A stretch of 64,000 bases of DNA, taken from contig NZ_LVWI01000049.1 in NCBI RefSeq assembly GCF_001909055.1, forward strand, positions 21,983 through 85,982, given 5' to 3'. The first letter of the stretch is position 1. Every line of letters starts with the position of its first letter. This DNA is from Paenibacillus helianthi. Its GTDB lineage: Bacteria > Bacillota > Bacilli > Paenibacillales > Paenibacillaceae. Of the stretch, positions 9,204-16,821 are shown piece by piece. Position numbers and translations under genes: made by a program. The notes beneath the pieces were generated by a model. The model did not search any database, was not told the DNA's origin, and saw nothing but the letters and a program-made list of their open reading frames with translations.

Positions 9204-9863
9204 TCACACGCGGTCTTCAGTTATAAATTCTTCTACTCTGTCTCTTTTGGTGTACATGTCGTACCAAATATCAGCGATTTTGTCTTGAACTCCTGAGTTC
9301 GGCTGCATCCAAATTCCGATCGAAAGGTGACCCGCATACACACCTTTGTCCGCTAATTCGCTGTTCAAATTAAAGATATAATTACGAAGTCCTGAAATTG
9401 CAATTCCGACATTCCCCATCATCGGTACCGGGTGGATTGCAGCGCCTCCAGTAGTAAATAATAAGGCCCCGCTTTGCTTATCCAGCATTTCCGGCAGCAC
9501 TTGCCGAATACTGGATAACGCACCTAAAACATTAAATTGAAATTGGTATAACGCATTTTCTTCTGTTACTTCTAATGATGGCGCTACGGTGTGGATGCTC
9601 GGCGTTGGACTGTATTCAAGAACATCAATAAATCCGTATTTCTCTTTAATAGCGGCGAAGGCCCTCTCGATTTCTTCTTTATTTAATATGTCCGCTTGAA
9701 ATGGAGCAGCTTCAATTCCCAATTGTTCTAATTCACTAACCAGCTGGTTCAACTTATCTTCATTTCGGGCAATAAGAGCTACGCGAAAGCCGTTTTGTCC
9801 GAATTTCTTCGCAATGGACATTCCTAAACCTGCTCCTGCTCCAACAATGGCTATAGTTTTCAT
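9204..9863 (-). CDS. SDR-fold oxidoreductase-like protein lacking the catalytic YxxxK
   Basis: 219 residues. The Rossmann motif IVGAGAGLGMSIAKKFG and LIARNEDKL fit classical short-chain dehydrogenases, and SGALLFTTGGAA carries the beta-5 region. Where family members have YSASKAALR, this protein reads VGIAISGLR, so the catalytic Tyr and Lys appear replaced by Val and Ile. It may bind nucleotide without normal SDR chemistry. GGGAGA lies before the ATG. First gene of a probable two-gene unit with 8523-9167, divergent from tetR at 10060. Confidence 0.85.
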   Translation of the reverse strand: MKTIAIVGAGAGLGMSIAKKFGQNGFRVALIARNEDKLNQLVSELEQLGIEAAPFQADILNKEEIERAFAAIKEKYGFIDVLEYSPTPSIHTVAPSLEVTEENALYQFQFNVLGALSSIRQVLPEMLDKQSGALLFTTGGAAIHPVPMMGNVGIAISGLRNYIFNLNSELADKGVYAGHLSIGIWMQPNSGVQDKIADIWYDMYTKRDRVEEFITEDRV

Positions 9864-9888
9864 TTGATATCTCCCTTTTAATTAGAAT

Positions 9889-9916
9889 TAATGGTCAATA
9901 AAATAAATAATGGTCA
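9889..9916. promoter_or_regulatory. Direct repeats TAATGGTCA in the SDR-tetR divergent region
   Basis: TAATGGTCA occurs at 9889-9897 and 9908-9916, 19 bases apart (nearly two helical turns). A related AAGGTCA lies at 9957-9963. The sites fall in the 196-base gap between the divergent SDR and TetR genes, where a TetR operator would be expected. TetR sites are usually inverted rather than direct repeats, so the assignment is tentative. Confidence 0.35.
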
Positions 9917-10059
9917 GTGTGTTGTATATTTATCTTGTGTTTATTATGATTAATAAAAGGTCAGCATTCAATATTTAATATTTCTGATTTTGAGAGATAA
10001 AATGCAATTTCAGCTCAAATGTCGTATATCTAACAAAAAAATTAAGGGAATGAGCCATA

Positions 10060-10653
10060 ATGAACAAAAAAACCGATTTGCGTATCATTCGCTCCAAACA
10101 TTCGATCAAAAAGGCGTTTATAGAGCTTCTTACGGAAAAGGGATACGAAGGAATTACGATTCAAGATATTGCCGATAAAGCGATGATTAACCGGAATACA
10201 TTTTACCTTCATTATCAGAACAAACCCGATTTATTAAATGCATCTATGGACGAATTAATAGAAGAACTAAAGAGTACACTCAAGCAATGCTCAAGCAGCA
10301 AAACTCCTGTAAGCGGTTCTATGCTTGAACAACTAATGCAAACCATCCTGGAGAAAATTCAGGACAATATCCCTTTTTACAAAGCATTGTTACTGGATGA
10401 GAATAGAATTCATGGTTTTCAAGCAAAAATGGAGGAAATTATAAAAAACACAGTGGAGGTTGGCTTGGATAATACTCCATTGAAGATTTCAAAGGAATTA
10501 TTACTCCAATATATTGCATCTACTTTTATGGGCATTGTAGTGTGGTGGGTTAAAAATGATTTTTCCTATACTCCAAAGGAACTTGCATCTCAATTTGGTA
10601 AAATTCTAACTCACGGACATTTAAAAGCCGCAGGTATTTCAATCAATGATTAA
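10060..10653 (+). CDS. TetR/AcrR family transcriptional regulator
   Basis: 197 residues. The N-terminal helix-turn-helix (KGYEGITIQDIADKAMINR then TFYLHYQNKPDLL) is canonical. The C-terminal ligand domain ends with TFMGIVVWWVKNDFSYTPKELA, typical of the TetR C-terminal class found with small-molecule responsive regulators. It is divergent from the two SDR-fold genes, so it probably represses them and itself. The inducer is unknown. A weak purine-rich stretch (AAGGGAATG) lies before the ATG. Confidence 0.9.
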   Translation: MNKKTDLRIIRSKHSIKKAFIELLTEKGYEGITIQDIADKAMINRNTFYLHYQNKPDLLNASMDELIEELKSTLKQCSSSKTPVSGSMLEQLMQTILEKIQDNIPFYKALLLDENRIHGFQAKMEEIIKNTVEVGLDNTPLKISKELLLQYIASTFMGIVVWWVKNDFSYTPKELASQFGKILTHGHLKAAGISIND

Positions 10654-10815
10654 AGTGATAAAATCTTACGTACAGTCGCTGAGGCTAACGGTTCAATCAA
10701 CCCCGTACAACTTATTCATATGTTTAATATGAGAAATTCCCCAATCATTTAATACCTGTAGATGACAATGTAGCCCTTTTCCAGATGGTGAACTGCCCTT
10801 AGCCTGATGTATGGT
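10654..10815. other. Intergenic, nothing recognised
   Basis: Between the TetR stop and the UMP-kinase relic. I see no hairpin with a T-run and no recognisable coding sequence. This opens a 1.3-kb stretch of broken genes. Confidence 0.4.
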
Positions 10816-11053
10816 TCAGCGACCACGAAGCATTAAGCTGTTAACAACCGTCGCGAGTGTCCCGATATTGTCAGCCTCTGCTCTTTCTATGCCCCAGCTC
10901 TCCGCCATATTCCCCCGACAAATATTCCCCGCCACCTATAACTAATGATACCTCGACTCCCAGGTTCACAACGGACAGAATTTCGTTCGCAAACTCTCTG
11001 CTGCGGTAACCGTGAACTCTTCGTCCTGGGGTAAATCGTAGGCAGATTTTCAC
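10816..11053 (-). pseudogene. UMP kinase (PyrH-like) paralogue remnant, frameshifted
   Basis: The minus strand encodes FANEILSVVNLGVEVSLVIGGG and then, in another frame, NICRGNMAESWGIERA followed by EADNIGTLATVVNSLMLRG. Together these match the UMP kinase stretch around the GGGNIxRG nucleotide-binding loop. A one-base insertion in a GGGG run at the GGG codons separates the frames. The N-terminus is scrambled and the C-terminal half is absent, ending at a TGA at 10818. The real pyrH would lie elsewhere, so this is a relic of an extra copy. Confidence 0.6.
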
Positions 11054-11265
11054 ATTTAGAATCAGTTAGTTTATCCCTGCCTTATACGACCAACATTCCG
11101 GTTCATCAGATGCCGTACAACCCTGCTATAGATTATTTTCTTGAACGGGCTGAGCCCTTGCGGATGAGCGGAGAAAAATGCATCGGGGCTGTCGTATATT
11201 CCGAAATCCTGAACGATTCCTTCTTTTTGCACATAGGTATCATTTTCGTTCCAGCCCCGCAAAAA
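11054..11265. other. Degenerate stretch, no family recognised
   Basis: The minus strand has a 63-codon frame (11071-11262) including SPDAFFSAHPQGLSPFKK and RVVRHLMNRNVG. It looks like former coding sequence but I cannot place it. It is flanked by recognisable relics on both sides. Confidence 0.3.
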
Positions 11266-11269
11266 TTAA

Positions 11270-11590
11270 ATAGGTTGCCTTCTGCAGCTTGTGCAGTTTG
11301 ATCGTCCTCATCTCCGTTTGGAATATAAATAACCATTCCTTGACGTGCTCTTGTCATTAGAACTCGAAGCATTAATTAGATATATCTGTGCATCAGTTTT
11401 GGATACATTATTCCAGTTAGTTTCGGAGAAATTCTTAAAAGACCAGCTACCCTCAGTTAATCTTAGATCAGCATCCCATGCAAGGCATGTCCAATCTAAT
11501 TCTAAACCCTGGACATCAAATTCAGTTGCAACATCTTCAAGGCAGTACGATAAGCGAATATCCTCTTTATCGTTAAGAAAGGGGGGGTGA
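11270..11590 (-). pseudogene. DUF2075 (helicase-like) protein C-terminal remnant, frameshifted
   Basis: Two frames carry adjacent pieces of the DUF2075 C-terminus. One reads ATEFDVQGLELDW then WDADLR, WSFKNFS and IYLINA. The next frame reads LRVLMTRARQGMVIYIPNGDE. In intact members these join as a YL-NAYRVLLTRARQGM motif; here about two bases are missing at the junction near 11370. Everything N-terminal (the Walker motifs) has been lost at 11590. Family assignment is from motif memory only. Confidence 0.6.
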
Positions 11591-11803
11591 TATGACGAAC
11601 GTATCAGGGCCGGGCTCCAACCCGAGCAGGAATAGCTCTAATCGACCTAGGTAGTAATTCCATCCGGCCCGATGCATACGTCTGCGCGTAACCGGCAAAC
11701 CGTCGTGCGTTAAGATCAGTTGAGTTCCGTTGCTCTGCTCTCGTAATTGAATCTCAGCCGTGCTGGAACCTGACGGAAACGAGTCCGATCCGGTCAGCCC
11801 CAT
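11573..11803 (-). pseudogene. SRPBCC/AHSA1-domain protein C-terminal fragment
   Basis: The minus-strand frame contains STAEIQLREQSNGTQLIL, LTHDGLP and HRAGWNYYLGRLELFLLGL, the signature C-terminal helix of the Bet v1-like SRPBCC/AHSA1 family. The frame is closed upstream by a TAG near 11806, so the N-terminal half is broken off or frameshifted. After GLEPGPD it runs into unrelated sequence next to the DUF2075 relic. Confidence 0.55.
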
Positions 11804-11998
11804 CGCTAGACGTCCCCAATCGCATAGGTTTGGCCGCTAGCCATACTTCCTTCAAAGTCCACTTCCGTATCCTCCGTTTGAGCGCTCCTCTCCCTTTTCT
11901 TTCGTCCAGTCGAGACGCTTTTCCTCCTATACTCGCTTTTCATCGTGGAACCTGCGTCATTGGGGCGCGGCACGAACACATTCCACCGTACGCAAAAT
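11804..11998. other. Intergenic, possible N-terminal debris of the SRPBCC relic
   Basis: The minus strand has an ATG frame reading MKSEYRRKSVSTGRKK that stops just before the SRPBCC fragment. It may be a frameshifted N-terminus, but I cannot support this beyond position. Confidence 0.25.
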
Positions 11999-12025
11999 AA
12001 AACCGCGCCATGGATGCGCGGTTTT
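11999..12025 (-). terminator. Intrinsic terminator after DUF2306 gene
   Basis: A perfect 10-bp stem (AAAACCGCGC and complement) with 7-nt loop, followed on the minus strand by ATTTTGCG. It lies 30 bases past the stop of the DUF2306 gene. The plus-strand flank is less T-rich. Confidence 0.75.
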
Positions 12026-12054
12026 ACGGATTATTTTGGCATGGCAGTTGTGAA

Positions 12055-12681
12055 TCATTGTCGCTGCCGCAACCTCATTCTGGAAATCACAGCTTCTATG
12101 ACGAGCAGATTAGGAATCCAACAGACCCAAGCGACAACCCGAAAGGCCACCTCGAAATCGCCAAACAGAAGAGCCAGCGGAGCTAACCAGATACGAAGCG
12201 TGACAGCTGCAAAAGTAAGCGCATAACTGCGAAGCATCCATGCTTTATGAGCTTGGATGTCTTTGGCCATAATTTTTCTCGTTGCAGTAAGCGTCGTCGC
12301 AACCCACAATACATCGAGCGACATGAACCCAAGCCCGGCAATCCAACCTCCTGTGGCAATAAGGGATAAATATACACTCACGATCCCACTAACTGTAATT
12401 GAAAGAACATATCCATACCCCAATAGGCGATGCCAACGTTTCCTAGCATTCGTTGGCTTCATATATAGTTGAAAGGGTCCTATGATCAAGGCAAATATCG
12501 CGGTAAAAATATGGATGTATAGTACATATATCCATGGTTTGAGTTCAAAATTCGGCTTTTGCAATTTGAAAGAAGCAAGTCCTGCATCACTAGCTTTAAG
12601 CACGCCATACTGAACAATTGCGTATCCGGCAATCGAAAATGCGAGAATGAGAACGAGAGCCCGAATCATCTTATTTCTCAT
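12055..12681 (-). CDS. DUF2306 domain-containing membrane protein
   Basis: 208 residues, nearly all hydrophobic, with about seven membrane segments. Family marks are HIFTAIFALIIGPFQLY, RKRWHRLLGYGYV and the His in DIQAHKAWMLRSYALTFAAV. DUF2306 proteins resemble small cytochrome b561-like membrane proteins through their conserved histidines, but no function is established. GGAGGAGG lies seven bases before the ATG. It stands alone: a terminator follows, and a chimeric ORF in the same direction lies upstream. Confidence 0.85.
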   Translation of the reverse strand: MRNKMIRALVLILAFSIAGYAIVQYGVLKASDAGLASFKLQKPNFELKPWIYVLYIHIFTAIFALIIGPFQLYMKPTNARKRWHRLLGYGYVLSITVSGIVSVYLSLIATGGWIAGLGFMSLDVLWVATTLTATRKIMAKDIQAHKAWMLRSYALTFAAVTLRIWLAPLALLFGDFEVAFRVVAWVCWIPNLLVIEAVISRMRLRQRQ

Positions 12682-12801
12682 ATGAATGTCCTCCTCCGTT
12701 GGTGCACCGTGAAGCTATTGCCCCTTTAAACCCTATGGCTAAAGGGTTAATACCGATCTTCTCGATTGAGGCACCAGCTAGGGTCGAAAGGGACGCAAAA
12801 T

Positions 12802-13173
12802 TCACCACTTGTTCTGGTCAAGTTTTCTGCCATACTTTTGATGCAAACGGATCTTCGCTTCCTCCCAGCTCGGAATAGTATCGGCATCCCAGTGGACGGC
12901 CTCCACTTCATCGCCAATTCGGCGTGCGATCCGCATGGCCTTGGCGTGATTGCCGTGATTGCGGTATTCCAGCATGCGATCCTTGTTCTCCCATACCGAC
13001 ATCGTCCAGCCTACTCTCCAACTGTCGCGTGTAAGGTCGGAATGCAGCAATCCGGCAGCCCTATTCAGTTGCTTCGTTGACCGGACGATGTGGTAAATAA
13101 AAAACGGAAGGACCCACATGCCCTTTACTCGCACCCGTGTCACTGAAATCAACAACGAAATCGCCCCTTCCAC
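12802..13173 (-). CDS. DUF3291/monooxygenase-like small protein, fused in frame to a U32 relic
   Basis: The last 123 residues of a longer open frame read ISLLISVTRVRVKGMWVLP, WTMSVWENKDRMLEYRNHG and WDADTIPSWEEAKIRL. This pattern fits dimeric alpha/beta-barrel monooxygenase-like proteins (DUF3291-type). I place its start at the GTG at 13173. An ATG at 13197 also exists but belongs to the upstream U32 relic. The frame is open from the U32 relic into this gene, so a 349-residue chimera could be made. No strong ribosome site is visible, and expression is uncertain. Confidence 0.55.
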   Translation of the reverse strand: MEGAISLLISVTRVRVKGMWVLPFFIYHIVRSTKQLNRAAGLLHSDLTRDSWRVGWTMSVWENKDRMLEYRNHGNHAKAMRIARRIGDEVEAVHWDADTIPSWEEAKIRLHQKYGRKLDQNKW

Positions 13174-13195
13174 GAAACACCCATTTTCGGTTGCC

Positions 13196-14456
13196 ATATG
13201 AATGACTTTCACAACCTGCTCTTTAGATTCAACTGTGAAGTTTAATCTGAGCGCCTCGATTCCTTTGATGTTTGGCAGCTCATCTAGCAGATTAAGCGTC
13301 TTCCCATTAAGAATAGTCGCTGTACAATCCTCATGGGAAAGGATAGGGAACGTTCCTTGCTCATCTTTTAACTCATAGCTCTTCGTTCTGCAAATTCTGC
13401 ATTGATTCATTTTTCTCATCGGACAATATTTGGTGAACATCAAAGGAGCCTTGCCATACACAATCATTTCCAGTGCAGGATAGCCGTCATTTGCTTCAAC
13501 ATAGGCAATCAATACATCTTCAATTTGGCTCTTATTCATTTCATAAGATAAAGTGACTCGCTTGGCACCTAATTTATATAGTTCATAGCAGCTAGTAGCA
13601 TTAATCACATTTAGAGAATAGTCCGTAACAAACGGATTGGTTCCTCGGTAGTGATGAATTCCGCCATATCCTCCGATCAGCAGCTGCCCTTCTTTTTCCT
13701 GATAATCATTCTGGTTTCTTCTAACCACATTGTCAAAATAGATTTCCTTAATTCCACAGCTCACGCAAGCATCATACTGTTCCTTAGTCGTTACAGAAGC
13801 CGTGAGGTATGGTTGTACAGGGGCAAAGCTTATTTTTTCTTTGGCTTCCACAGCCTTGGTTCTTTTCTTCTGGCTGTTAAGCTTTAAATCATATAAGCCC
13901 AGTACAATTTCTCTTCTTGCTGCATTTAACAGTTTGGCTGGAATAAACGCATTGCCTTCCTCATAATCGACCTGATTGAGTTCGAATATCGTATCGTTTA
14001 ATCTGGAGAATTGCTTGATGACCTGGTCTTTGGTGGTTGGATTATTAATGGCTTCGCCTAATATTTCCTCACTTTCATAGGAATAATTAAAGCCTAAGCC
14101 CTCCGCCTCTATGACAAGCTTTGAATCTGGATATGCATATACGCTCGCTAATATCTAGGTCAAACCGCTTAAATTCTTTTTCCAGCGATGCTTGTTCCAA
14201 TCTCATAACCAAAGTGATTAGGTCTTGAGATGTTTGTAATATTCCTCCGGTCCTTGTGGAACAAATATCCTTTGGTAAAGGTCCGATTGAATGTCTTCTT
14301 CAGATTTTCTTTATCTGCTTCGGTGATTTTATGATCTAAGGCCATGCGATATTTGGATACCACATTAGCCACATACGTAGGCACTTTCATTCGGCCTTCT
14401 ATTTTTAAAGAATCGATTTCTTCTAAATCCTGGATATATCTCAATGGGTTGTGCGC
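13196..14456 (-). pseudogene. Second, decayed copy of the U32 peptidase-family gene
   Basis: Nearly identical in sequence to parts of the intact gene at 5424-7667. It starts inside the protein (YIQDLEEIDSLKIEGRMK), runs to NHFGYEIGT, then jumps to SLEKEFKRF across an internal deletion of roughly 90 codons near 14195. It has a short insertion and frameshift near 14150 (a TAG closes the main frame). It then continues intact from SKLVIEAEG to VKVIHMA, where homology stops at 13196. The 5' end is joined directly to a dsbA fragment. Confidence 0.9.
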
Positions 14457-14595
14457 CGGAAATTGCATATTTTCTATCTATGACAAAGAAAGGGGCTCCT
14501 GTTATTCCCAATTGTTTGGCTGTGACTTCATCTGAACGCACTTCGTTAGCATATTTGGATGGATCATGGAGAACTGCCATTGACTCGTCCCTATT
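14436..14595 (-). pseudogene. Fragment of a second dsbA-like copy
   Basis: Encodes NRDESMAVLHDPSKYANEV, KQLGITGAPFFVID and AISGAQPIEI, matching the C-terminal third of the DsbA-family protein at 7837-8493. The CPFC half is gone and the 3' end runs straight into the U32 relic. The order dsbA then U32 on the minus strand equals that of the intact pair, so both came from one duplicated block. Confidence 0.88.
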
Positions 14596-14664
14596 GCATA
14601 CTGACGATCTCCTGAATATCACTCTCTGCGGCTACTACGTTATGCTCAGCAATAACTAATACAG

Positions 14665-14860
14665 CATTTCAATATAAACCAAGCGTTGCTACAGAAATAG
14701 CGTTGAGTACGCGTGGGAAACCTGTATAGGATATGCAAGGGGTAATGCTTCAACGACTTCATTCGTAGAGAGACCAACATTAGAAGCCCCTCGAATATGG
14801 GTATGAAGTTCTGACTCGACTCGACCTTGGGTTGTCAGGGAGGCAATCGTCAACAGGCAG
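14665..14860 (-). pseudogene. Carboxymuconolactone decarboxylase-family remnant, frameshifted
   Basis: One frame reads CLLTIASLTTQGR, ESELHTHIRGASNVGLS and NEVVEAL. The adjacent frame continues YTGFPRVLNAISVA. This matches the AhpD-like carboxymuconolactone decarboxylase core with a frameshift near 14735. The start and end are missing. It abuts the dsbA fragment. Confidence 0.6.
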
Positions 14861-14973
14861 CCTCCTAGTAAGTCAAGTGAAACGAATGGTGAGCATAAGC
14901 AGTCCGCTTTCGGATGAGGAGCGAGCAGAGCCGCGCAAGCAGTCTTCGGCATATTTAAATAAATCAACAAAGC

Positions 14974-15555
14974 TTATGCCTGAGACAACATTCCTTTAAC
15001 AAACAATGAGACACTGTGCTTGTAGAACTCTTCCTCAGTGATGAGTTGGGACTGATATTGCCGGTGAATCAGCTCGCTCATCTGAAATCCGTAACACATC
15101 GAGAGAAAAGACATAGCGGTAAGACGCTCATCCTGTCTAGCTATCACTTTTTTCTTCTGCAGGCGTTCAAAATATTCAACCAGCAAGGAGTGCAGCTTCA
15201 CTGGCGGATCAGCCAGCACTCTGTCCAATTCAGGAAGCATTCCTGTGTCACGGATGCCAATCATAATGATGTCCGCATTTTTATGGAAGAACAAACGGTA
15301 CTGCTGGCTTACATTCAGCAGATCGACTTCCGGATTATCGGTTGCGTCCTCTTTTAACAGCTTCTCAAATTGCGGGATATCTGCATGTCTTTCAACGATG
15401 GCTTCCAATATGCCTTGCTTGCTTCCAAATTGCCGAAAAACCGTAGATTCATTGACTTTAGCTTCCGTTGCAATGGCTTTGGTGCTGACTCCCTGATAGC
15501 CCTTCTTTCTGATGAGCCGTGTCGCGGCTTCAATGATTCTGTCCGAAGTATTCAT
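14974..15555 (-). CDS. TetR/AcrR family transcriptional regulator
   Basis: 193 residues. The helix-turn-helix reads RKKGYQGVSTKAIATEAKVNE then STVFRQFGSKQGILEAIV. The C-terminal part holds the variable ligand pocket (RLTAMSFLSMCYGFQMSEL). AAGGAG lies before the ATG at 15555. It is transcribed in the same direction as the FAH-family gene, 90 bases downstream of it. The motif TGCAT, repeated before this gene and in the palindrome between the FAH and MBL genes, makes it the likely regulator of all three (inference). Confidence 0.9.
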   Translation of the reverse strand: MNTSDRIIEAATRLIRKKGYQGVSTKAIATEAKVNESTVFRQFGSKQGILEAIVERHADIPQFEKLLKEDATDNPEVDLLNVSQQYRLFFHKNADIIMIGIRDTGMLPELDRVLADPPVKLHSLLVEYFERLQKKKVIARQDERLTAMSFLSMCYGFQMSELIHRQYQSQLITEEEFYKHSVSLFVKGMLSQA

Positions 15556-15566
15556 TGTATTTCTCC

Positions 15567-15611
15567 TTTTGCATATGTTAAGCCTATTCTACTACAAGTT
15601 TTGCATATGCA
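15567..15611. promoter_or_regulatory. TTTTGCATATG direct repeats and TGCATATGCA palindrome before tetR
   Basis: TTTTGCATATG occurs at 15567-15577 and again at 15599-15609. The second copy extends to the 10-bp palindrome TGCATATGCA (15602-15611). They sit 12-56 bases upstream of the tetR ATG. This suits autoregulation, and the TGCAT core also appears in the 20-bp palindrome at 16724-16743. Confidence 0.45.
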
Positions 15612-15645
15612 GCAGGGTCGGGGTTCATCTTTCATCAACGTTTAT

Positions 15646-16656
15646 TTAAGGAAAATCGCTTCTTTTCTCCCAACGGCTTGGTTCCGTAATCTTGACAAGT
15701 TCAGGCACAAATTGAGTGAGCGTGCCTAATTTATCGAATGTAATCTGGATTCGGTCAGAGGGCAACAACCATTGTTCGTTCTCGATTGCACAGCAATCTG
15801 GTATCGTCCCCATTCCTATAATCGTGCCTGGGAGCGGCGTGAAAACTTTCAGAACCTCCTCCATCACTTTCCCAGGGTGTGCAGAATACTCGGAAGTACT
15901 TCCCTTCCAGTGCAGTCTCTCCCCGATGTGTATATCCACATCTAGTGCCAGCGGGTTGTCAATTTCATCCGGCGTAACCAGAAATGGCCCTATACCTTTG
16001 CTGCGATCAAAATCTTTGCAGCGCGTCGGTCCGGTCAGTGCCTGGAAATCCGGCCACTGCACATCGCGGACAGTACTGTCGTTAAAAATAACATAACCTG
16101 CGATGCAATTCCCCTTCCCTGTAACAAAGGCCAGCTCCGGCTCGATATCCAGGTATGAAGAATATGATGGCCAATAAATCGTATCCCCATCGCCAATTAC
16201 AGCATTATGGTTACACTTGTAATAACTGAAATTCACTTTATTCGGATCCTGCTGGAATTTTTCGGCGATTTTTTGTTTAAGCTCTTCTCTTTCCGGCCCT
16301 GTATATTCTCTCTGCAGCAGATTTACGCCAGCATTTCTTAGATGTCTTGGCGTCAGCCCGAAATCGATAAGCGCAGCTGGATTCGGAACCGGCGGAAGCA
16401 GTTTTACTGCTGCAATCGGGAAGATTTCATTTTCATTGAATTGATGCGGCTGTTCGACAGCATATTGCATCAATTCCTTAGCGGCATCATAACTTTCCGG
16501 CAAATAATGGAGATAGCTGTCCATACTTTCAAGACTGTCAGAGAATGTTCCCTGCTTTTTCATGATTACAGCAAATGAAACGACAAAGTTCTCGTTAATA
16601 ACAAGCCCAAACAAAGGTGCCAGGGATGTCTTGGTTTGAAAGGTTACTAGCTTCAT
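15646..16656 (-). CDS. Fumarylacetoacetate hydrolase (FAH) family protein
   Basis: 336 residues. The C-terminal FAH fold shows the metal-binding DIEPELAFVTG (two Glu), FNDSTVRDVQWPDF with the conserved Asp, KGIGPFLVTPDEI and TIIGMGTIPDCC. The N-terminal part (LLPPVPNPAALIDFGLTPRH) is longer than in minimal FAH proteins and resembles fumarylacetoacetase-like members. The family hydrolyses or decarboxylates beta-diketo acids. GGAGG lies eight bases before the ATG. It diverges from the MBL hydrolase gene over a shared palindromic promoter, so the two probably act in one catabolic or detoxification route. Confidence 0.88.
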   Translation of the reverse strand: MKLVTFQTKTSLAPLFGLVINENFVVSFAVIMKKQGTFSDSLESMDSYLHYLPESYDAAKELMQYAVEQPHQFNENEIFPIAAVKLLPPVPNPAALIDFGLTPRHLRNAGVNLLQREYTGPEREELKQKIAEKFQQDPNKVNFSYYKCNHNAVIGDGDTIYWPSYSSYLDIEPELAFVTGKGNCIAGYVIFNDSTVRDVQWPDFQALTGPTRCKDFDRSKGIGPFLVTPDEIDNPLALDVDIHIGERLHWKGSTSEYSAHPGKVMEEVLKVFTPLPGTIIGMGTIPDCCAIENEQWLLPSDRIQITFDKLGTLTQFVPELVKITEPSRWEKRSDFP

Positions 16657-16700
16657 GTTGCAGCGCCTCCATCCATATAGTGTGATGTTGTTCTGTTACA

Positions 16701-16766
16701 ATCATAAAGCATAGAGTAAATGCATGCAAGCACTTGCTTGCATTTATGTTTTCCATTCTCTATAAT
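16701..16766. promoter_or_regulatory. Mirror-image divergent promoters sharing one palindromic operator
   Basis: The palindrome ATGCAAGCACTTGCTTGCAT (16724-16743) has perfect 8-bp arms. Its right arm holds TTGCAT (16738-16743), which is 17 bp from TATAAT at 16761-16766 and drives the MBL gene. Its left arm, read on the minus strand, holds TTGCAT (16724-16729), which is 17 bp from TATGAT at 16701-16706 and drives the FAH gene. A repressor on the palindrome would close both promoters at once. Confidence 0.8.
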
Positions 16767-16821
16767 AAAGGCATAATCAGTATGCCTTATCCCAAAAACA
16801 CATACGCAAAGGAGAATTTTC

